This document shows, piece by piece, positions 6,108-10,618 of a stretch of DNA of 10,618 nt. The notes under the pieces were generated by a model. The model was not told the origin of the DNA. It saw only the letters and a list, made by a program, of their open reading frames with translations, and searched no databases. This DNA comes from an uncultured Atopostipes sp. Its GTDB lineage: Bacteria > Bacillota > Bacilli > Lactobacillales > Carnobacteriaceae_A. The stretch spans positions 1-10,618 of the forward strand of contig CAMYQS010000025.1 in the NCBI GenBank assembly GCA_947296835.1, in the 5' to 3' direction. The number at the start of each line of letters is the position of its first letter. Within the stretch, counting starts at the first letter, position 1. Both the position numbers and the translations under genes were made by a program.

Positions 6108-6164
6108 CGAAAACGGTTGCAATACTAGCCGAATTATGGAATAATATGATTGTAAACACTTACA
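6108..6164 (+). promoter_or_regulatory. mdxE promoter with LacI-family operator and cre site
   Basis: A sigma-A promoter is formed by TTGCAA (6117-6122), 17 bases and AATAAT (6140-6145), with TG at 6137-6138. An operator-like CGAAAACGGTTGCA (6108-6121; 12 of 14 to cre) covers the -35 and shares GAAAACGGTT with the amylase operator. TGTAAACACTTACA (6151-6164) matches the cre consensus at 13 of 14 positions and lies at the predicted start, where bound CcpA would block initiation. This is consistent with maltose induction plus glucose repression of the transporter. A partial flagellar-sigma match (GAAA-N15-GCCGAATT, 6109-6135) overlaps. Confidence 0.7.
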
Positions 6165-6189
6165 TTATATTTATAGGAGGAGTAAGTAA

Positions 6190-7494
6190 ATGAGTAAGAC
6201 AAATTGGAAAAAATATGCAATGGGTATCGTTACAGCATCAACTGCGCTATTATTAGCAGCATGTGGAGGTGGCGATACAGATACAGCTGACACCCCAGAT
6301 ACCGGTGGATCAGACGATACAACTGAAGATTCAGGTGAGACTGCTGGAGATTTAGGTGGAGATTTACAAGTTTCAGTTGGGCCAGACTACATTAGCTTTA
6401 TAACTGAACAAGCTGAAGCTTTCGAAGCAGAAACAGGCGTATCTGTTGAAGTTATCGAGCGTGACATGTTTGAGTCACTAGATGCTTTATCATTAGATGG
6501 TCCTGCAGGATTAGCTCCAGACGTTATGTTATCACCTTACGACCGTATCGGTGGTTTAGGACAACAAGGTCACTTAACCGAAGTAACATTAGCAGATGAC
6601 GGACGTTACGACGCTACAGATGAGCAACAAGTATCAATGGAAGGTACAATCTACGGATCACCTTACGTTATCGAAGCATTAATCATGTACTACAACACTG
6701 ATTTATTAGATGCAGCACCAGCTACATTTGAAGAATTAGAAGCATTAGCAGAAGATGATACATACGATTACGCAAACGAAGCGGGTACAAACACAGCATT
6801 CTTAGCTAACTTTGTAGACTTCTACAGTACGTATGGATTACTTTCAGGATTTGGTGGATACGTATTTGGTCAAGACGGTACTGACACATCAGATATTGGA
6901 TTAAACAACGAAGGTGCAATCGAAGCTATCGACTATGCATCGACTTGGTACGATATTTGGCCAGCAGGAATGTTAGATGCAACAAGTGCAGGAAGTTTTG
7001 TTGAACAAACATTTATCGACGGTAACGCAGCAGCAATCATTGGTGGACCATGGAGTGCAGCATCATTTGCTGACATGAACTTTGCAACAGCAGCAATCCC
7101 AACTCTACCTAACGGTGAAGCATACGAGCCATTCGGTGGCGGTAAAGGCTGGGTTATCTCAGGATACTCTGAAAATGCTGAAGCAGCTCAAGCATGGTTA
7201 GACTACATTACTAACGAAGAAAACATGGAAGCATTACACGAATTCAATAGTGAAGTACCAGCTAACCAAGCAGTACGTGAGTCTATTGTAGAAGCTGGTG
7301 AAAATCAATTAGCTGTGGCAGTAGTTGAGCAATACTCAAACTCTGTTCCAATGCCAAACATTCCAGAAATGGCAGAAGTATGGGTTGGTGCTGAAACAAT
7401 GATGTTTGACGCAGTATCAGGAAACAAAACTGCTGAAGAATCAGCAAACAACGCAGTACAAACTATTACAGATAACATTGAACAGAAATATTAA
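6190..7494 (+). CDS. mdxE: Maltose/maltodextrin ABC transporter substrate-binding lipoprotein (MdxE/MalE type)
   Basis: This 434-residue extracellular binding protein delivers maltodextrins to the MdxFG permease. A short basic N-terminus and hydrophobic segment end in the lipobox LLAAC, so Cys25 is the lipidated residue, followed by an Asp/Thr/Gly-rich linker (about 26-60). The fold is a class I solute-binding protein. MalE-like signatures include AAIIGGPWS (about 280-288), the AQAWLDYI helix and MPNIPEMAEVW near the C-terminus. AGGAGG (6175-6180) sits nine bases before ATG 6190. The mature part has about 76 acidic and only 7 Lys/Arg residues. The codon choice is strongly biased (GCA, GTA, TTA, AAC, TAC), as in highly expressed genes. 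Own promoter upstream, partial terminator downstream. Sugar specificity is inferred from context and family. Confidence 0.93.
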   Translation: MSKTNWKKYAMGIVTASTALLLAACGGGDTDTADTPDTGGSDDTTEDSGETAGDLGGDLQVSVGPDYISFITEQAEAFEAETGVSVEVIERDMFESLDALSLDGPAGLAPDVMLSPYDRIGGLGQQGHLTEVTLADDGRYDATDEQQVSMEGTIYGSPYVIEALIMYYNTDLLDAAPATFEELEALAEDDTYDYANEAGTNTAFLANFVDFYSTYGLLSGFGGYVFGQDGTDTSDIGLNNEGAIEAIDYASTWYDIWPAGMLDATSAGSFVEQTFIDGNAAAIIGGPWSAASFADMNFATAAIPTLPNGEAYEPFGGGKGWVISGYSENAEAAQAWLDYITNEENMEALHEFNSEVPANQAVRESIVEAGENQLAVAVVEQYSNSVPMPNIPEMAEVWVGAETMMFDAVSGNKTAEESANNAVQTITDNIEQKY

Positions 7495-7556
7495 AAGACA
7501 TATAATAGTATTTCATTAAAAGAATAAATAAAGTTCATGTTGAATGACGACTAGCG

Positions 7557-7603
7557 GAATGATTCAGCAGATGATTTCCTATCACTGCTGAATCATTTTT
7601 ATT
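7557..7603 (+). terminator. Intercistronic terminator between mdxE and mdxF
   Basis: A perfect 13-bp stem AATGATTCAGCAG (7558-7570) with CTGCTGAATCATT (7585-7597), extended by a G-U pair, is followed by T5 within 7596-7600 and TATTTA. No clear promoter separates it from mdxF, so the permease genes depend on read-through. This is a common way to keep binding protein in excess over permease. Confidence 0.85.
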
Positions 7604-7643
7604 TACTAGAAGTTATTTTTTAAAAATGAAGGAGTTGATTGCA

Positions 7644-8981
7644 GTGGAAAGTACTGCAGCTACAAAAAAGAAAGAGGATTTTACCAAAAAGGATCAAGAG
7701 AATATTAGAAAAGCAACGCTCTTTTCGATTCTTCCTGGTGGAGGACAATTTTATAACAAACAAATATTTAAAGGGATTGTATTTCTAGCTGTTTTTGCAG
7801 TGTTTCTTGTCCAGTTTTTTAGTTGGGGAACAGGTGCGCTTCATGGTCTAGTAACGTTGGGGACAACTCCAAGAGAAGACCATTCACTTTTCTTAATGAT
7901 TGAAGGGGTTCTACAGATACTTGTTATCGTTGTGTTCCTTTTCTTCTATGTGGTCCAGCTGTACGATGCAAATCGAGTGGCTAAAATTAATGCAATAACA
8001 CCGGACAAAGTTAACCGTTCGGCAAAATCTGTTATTGTAAACGTGTATGAGAATGGATTCCCATATTTATTGACGATTCCGGCATACATCATTATGCTAT
8101 TCGCTATTATTTTCCCGGTAGTTGTTACGATTTTAATTATGTTTACAAACTATGACTTCAATAATATCCCTCCAGCATCACTGATTCAGTGGACTGGTTT
8201 AGAAACATTTCAAAAAATATTTGTATTAAGTACATACCGTGACACGTTTATGTCTGTTCTAAGTTGGACAGTGATATGGACATTAGCGGCGACAACTTTA
8301 CAAATCGGTCTAGGTATTCTAACAGCGATGGTTATGAATCAGCCGTTTATCAAAGGGAAACGGTTCTTTGGTGTGATTTTGCTATTACCTTGGGCAGTAC
8401 CAGCGTTCATCACAATCTTAACGTTCTCGAACATGTTTAACCCGAGTGCAGGAGCAATTAATACACAGGTTATTCCGTTTATCAATAACTTTATTCCATT
8501 CTTCGATATTCCATCTATTGCATGGAAAATAGAACCATTCTGGACAAAAGTTGCGCTTATCGGTATTCAAGGTTGGTTAGGATTCCCGTATATTTATGTT
8601 TTAACGACCTCGATTTTACAATCTATTCCATCTGAATGGTATGAGGCATCCGCTATTGATGGTGCTTCAACAATGCAGAAATTTAATTATATTACGTTTC
8701 CACATATCTTATCTGTAGCAGCACCAATCTTCATTACACAATATACTGGAAACTTTAATAACTTCTCAATGATCTACCTATTTAACGAAGGTGGACCAGG
8801 AAGTTTAGGGAACAACGCCGGTTCAACGGATATCCTTATTTCATGGGTTTATAAATTAACAACCGGTCAATCGCCACAATATAACATCTCGGCAGCGATA
8901 ACGTTGATTATTTCAATGATTGTTATTGTGATTTCGTTAATCATCTTTAACCGCTCGAGTGCATTTGAAATGGAGGATTGA
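7644..8981 (+). CDS. mdxF: Maltodextrin ABC transporter permease MdxF (MalF type)
   Basis: This is an inner-membrane permease subunit of 445 residues, partner of MdxG. I chose GTG 7644 because AAGGAG (7629-7634) lies nine bases upstream; the in-frame ATG at 7626 would place that site inside the gene and has no ribosome site of its own. A charged Lys-rich head leads into the segment ILPGGGQFYNKQIFKGIVFL and at least two extra membrane helices in the N-terminal third, as in MalF-type proteins. The binding-protein-dependent permease domain covers the C-terminal part. Its EAA loop, EASAIDGASTMQKFNYITFP (334-353), is the docking site for the ATPase. The C-terminus overlaps the mdxG ribosome site. 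The ATPase is not in this window and is probably a shared MsmX/MsmK-type protein elsewhere. Confidence 0.93.
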   Translation: MESTAATKKKEDFTKKDQENIRKATLFSILPGGGQFYNKQIFKGIVFLAVFAVFLVQFFSWGTGALHGLVTLGTTPREDHSLFLMIEGVLQILVIVVFLFFYVVQLYDANRVAKINAITPDKVNRSAKSVIVNVYENGFPYLLTIPAYIIMLFAIIFPVVVTILIMFTNYDFNNIPPASLIQWTGLETFQKIFVLSTYRDTFMSVLSWTVIWTLAATTLQIGLGILTAMVMNQPFIKGKRFFGVILLLPWAVPAFITILTFSNMFNPSAGAINTQVIPFINNFIPFFDIPSIAWKIEPFWTKVALIGIQGWLGFPYIYVLTTSILQSIPSEWYEASAIDGASTMQKFNYITFPHILSVAAPIFITQYTGNFNNFSMIYLFNEGGPGSLGNNAGSTDILISWVYKLTTGQSPQYNISAAITLIISMIVIVISLIIFNRSSAFEMED

Positions 8982-8983
8982 GG

Positions 8984-9838
8984 ATGATGTCACAAAACAA
9001 AAAGAAAAGAAAAATTAAAGATTTTTGGCCAAAGTTTTTCACCTATGCGTTTTTAATCATTTTTAGTGCGATTATTATTTATCCACTATTAATTACCATT
9101 ACATCTGCGTTTAGAGCAGGTAACTTAATGGCATTTGATTTAAACTTTGACGGTCCATTTACTATGAACAACTTTAAACGATTATTTAGTGAGACCTTGT
9201 ATGGTACTTGGTATCTAAATACACTTAAAGTCGCATTGTCTGCAATGGTGATTCAAGTTTCAATCATTACATTAGCAGGCTATGCCTATAGTCGCTACCG
9301 TTTCATTGGTAAGAAATCGACATTAAAATTCTTTATTATAGTACAAATGGTTCCTACAACAGCAGCCTTAACTGCATTTTACATTATGGCTCTATTAGTA
9401 GGGGGATTAGATACACACGCATTCCTAATCTTTATTTATGTGGGTGGATCGATTCCAATGAACACTTGGTTAATGAAGGGTTACTTTGATACTGTTCCAA
9501 TTGATTTAGATGAGTCAGCTCGTTTAGACGGTGCAGGACATCTACGTACTTTCTGGCAGATTGTATTACCTTTAGTTCGACCAATGGTAGCAGTACAAGC
9601 TCTATGGGCATTTATGACACCATTTGGCGAGTTCATGCTTGCACGATTTATTCTAAGAACACCAGCAAAATATACGGTTGCGATTGGATTACAACAATTC
9701 ATTAACAACCCACGTGAGCAACGTGTTACACTGTTCGCGGCAGGAGCAATTCTAATTGCTTTACCAATTTCAGTACTGTTCTTCTTCTTACAGAAGCACT
9801 TTGTATCTGGTTTAACTGCTGGTGGTACGAAAGGTTAA
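8984..9838 (+). CDS. mdxG: Maltodextrin ABC transporter permease MdxG (MalG type)
   Basis: This second permease subunit has 284 residues and about six membrane helices. The EAA loop ESARLDGAGHLRTFWQIVLP is at 177-196, and the C-terminus HFVSGLTAGGTKG is the characteristic MalG ending. ATG 8984 is preferred because GGAGG (8972-8976) lies seven bases upstream. ATG 8987 is nearly as good, and the TTG at 8978 overlapping the mdxF stop is too close to the site. The gene starts two bases after the mdxF stop, so translation is probably coupled and the two subunits made in equal amounts. The length is normal and all expected motifs are present. Confidence 0.94.
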   Translation: MMSQNKKKRKIKDFWPKFFTYAFLIIFSAIIIYPLLITITSAFRAGNLMAFDLNFDGPFTMNNFKRLFSETLYGTWYLNTLKVALSAMVIQVSIITLAGYAYSRYRFIGKKSTLKFFIIVQMVPTTAALTAFYIMALLVGGLDTHAFLIFIYVGGSIPMNTWLMKGYFDTVPIDLDESARLDGAGHLRTFWQIVLPLVRPMVAVQALWAFMTPFGEFMLARFILRTPAKYTVAIGLQQFINNPREQRVTLFAAGAILIALPISVLFFFLQKHFVSGLTAGGTKG

Positions 9839-9871
9839 TTTTATACTGTAGAAGATGAGTAGGATAGGACG

Positions 9872-10618
9872 ATGAACTTGAAAACTAATGTATTTCCATT
9901 AAATTATGTAAAAAGTATTTGGACACCATTAAAAGCTTTTAGAAATCGCTTTGAGCTAAACTGGCTGATGATTATTGTGGTCATCCTATTTTTAAACGCG
10001 CTGATGGTTATTCCAGTAACCCTAAATTATGCTGAAATGGATTCATTCCCACTAGAGGAATATTATCCAACTGCTGGAAAGTTGGTTGACGATCAAGTCG
10101 TTAAGGAACTCCAGAAAGTAGACGTTAATGAAGGACAAATGACGATTCCTGAGCCGTTTCATATTGAAAACGAACATGGAGAAGTTGTGGGTGGCTTATC
10201 GATGGATGAGCAAGAAACCCAGATTTTATCACCAAACTTTATCGCATTTCAAGAGAATCAGTTGGTTTTAGGTGAAGAAGGTTTACCGATAGCTACTGTG
10301 CTTTATACGAGAGATGTTTCTTTTGGTGAAATGGAAACACAAGATCAAGTAGTAGAGGAAATTAATCGTCAGTGGTTCAACCAGAACCGCGTTCTAATCG
10401 TATTACTATTCTCCTTATTAATTAGTGCATTCTTGCTCTTTATGTTGCTCTTTTTGGTTTTTGGATCCGCATTTTTACTATACCTAACCAAAAAAGGACA
10501 CTTAACTACGATTACCACGTATAAAGAGTCAGTGAATCTAATTTTAAACAGTATCGGCATACCAACCTTTGTCTCAATGTTGTTCGGAATTTTCTACTTT
10601 GACCTCTATGTTATGGTC
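9872..10618 (+). CDS. DUF1189 family membrane protein (maltodextrin-operon MalA/YvdJ type), partial
   Basis: The open frame runs 249 codons from ATG 9872 to the window edge without a stop, so the C-terminus is missing; the family is usually near 270-280 residues, so perhaps 25 are lost. The start MNLKTNVFPLNYVKSIWTPL is followed by TM1 (about 31-52), a mainly polar, acidic loop (about 53-170), a long hydrophobic stretch (about 174-204) and a third segment (about 227-249). DUF1189 proteins are regularly found at this place in maltose/maltodextrin operons of Firmicutes, as YvdJ after mdxG in Bacillus; their function is not established. The gap to mdxG is 33 bases with no terminator, so it belongs to the same operon. 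AGGATAGGA (9861-9869) serves as a modest ribosome site. Confidence 0.85.
   Translation, partial: MNLKTNVFPLNYVKSIWTPLKAFRNRFELNWLMIIVVILFLNALMVIPVTLNYAEMDSFPLEEYYPTAGKLVDDQVVKELQKVDVNEGQMTIPEPFHIENEHGEVVGGLSMDEQETQILSPNFIAFQENQLVLGEEGLPIATVLYTRDVSFGEMETQDQVVEEINRQWFNQNRVLIVLLFSLLISAFLLFMLLFLVFGSAFLLYLTKKGHLTTITTYKESVNLILNSIGIPTFVSMLFGIFYFDLYVMV

Noticed and set aside
9481..9708. Minus-strand open frame inside mdxG
   Set aside because: It is a shadow of the conserved EAA-loop region of the permease.
10369..10560. Minus-strand open frame inside the DUF1189 gene
   Set aside because: The plus-strand frame is open for 249 codons, fits the operon and has recognisable membrane segments.

Overview
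The window looks like a chromosomal segment of a low-GC Gram-positive bacterium, most likely a motile lactic acid bacterium close to Carnobacteriaceae (Alkalibacterium or Marinilactibacillus type). Four things suggest this: AT-rich DNA, strong Shine-Dalgarno sites, a Bacillus/lactobacilli-type maltodextrin uptake locus, and a chemotaxis receptor next to a consensus flagellar-sigma promoter. The exported sugar-binding lipoprotein is extremely acidic (about 76 Asp/Glu against 7 Lys/Arg in the mature protein), which points to an alkaline or salty habitat. The genus is an inference.

Region 1 (1-1240): about 380 bases with hairpins but no convincing gene, then a 113-residue protein with an N-terminal membrane helix and a C-terminal XRE-type DNA-binding domain, then a SprT-family zinc protein. 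Both genes point right, 41 bases apart.

Region 2 (1240-1970): a small-RNA and small-protein zone. A near-perfect sigma-A promoter overlapped by a CcpA-type cre site fires into a strong intrinsic terminator only about 70 bases on, implying a transcript of about 100 nt with a CU-rich, anti-Shine-Dalgarno-like stretch. Convergent to it, on the minus strand, is an unrecognised 41-codon gene with a strong ribosome-binding site. Then comes tRNA-Leu(GAG) with its own promoter and terminator.

Region 3 (1970-10618): a maltodextrin locus, all on the plus strand. The order is cytoplasmic GH13 neopullulanase/maltogenic amylase, methyl-accepting chemotaxis protein, MdxE-type binding lipoprotein, MdxF and MdxG permeases, and a DUF1189 membrane protein cut by the window end. 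Binding protein and permeases import maltodextrins, the amylase hydrolyses them inside the cell, and the receptor may steer swimming toward the same sugar. No ATPase (MsmX/MalK type) and no LacI-family regulator gene lie in the window. Control is layered: a perfect flagellar-sigma promoter (TAAA-N15-GCCGATAT) and a sigma-A promoter with LacI-family operators precede the amylase; a second sigma-A promoter with an operator over its -35 and a near-consensus cre downstream precedes mdxE; and a perfect 13-bp terminator hairpin between mdxE and mdxF probably keeps the binding protein in excess over the permeases.
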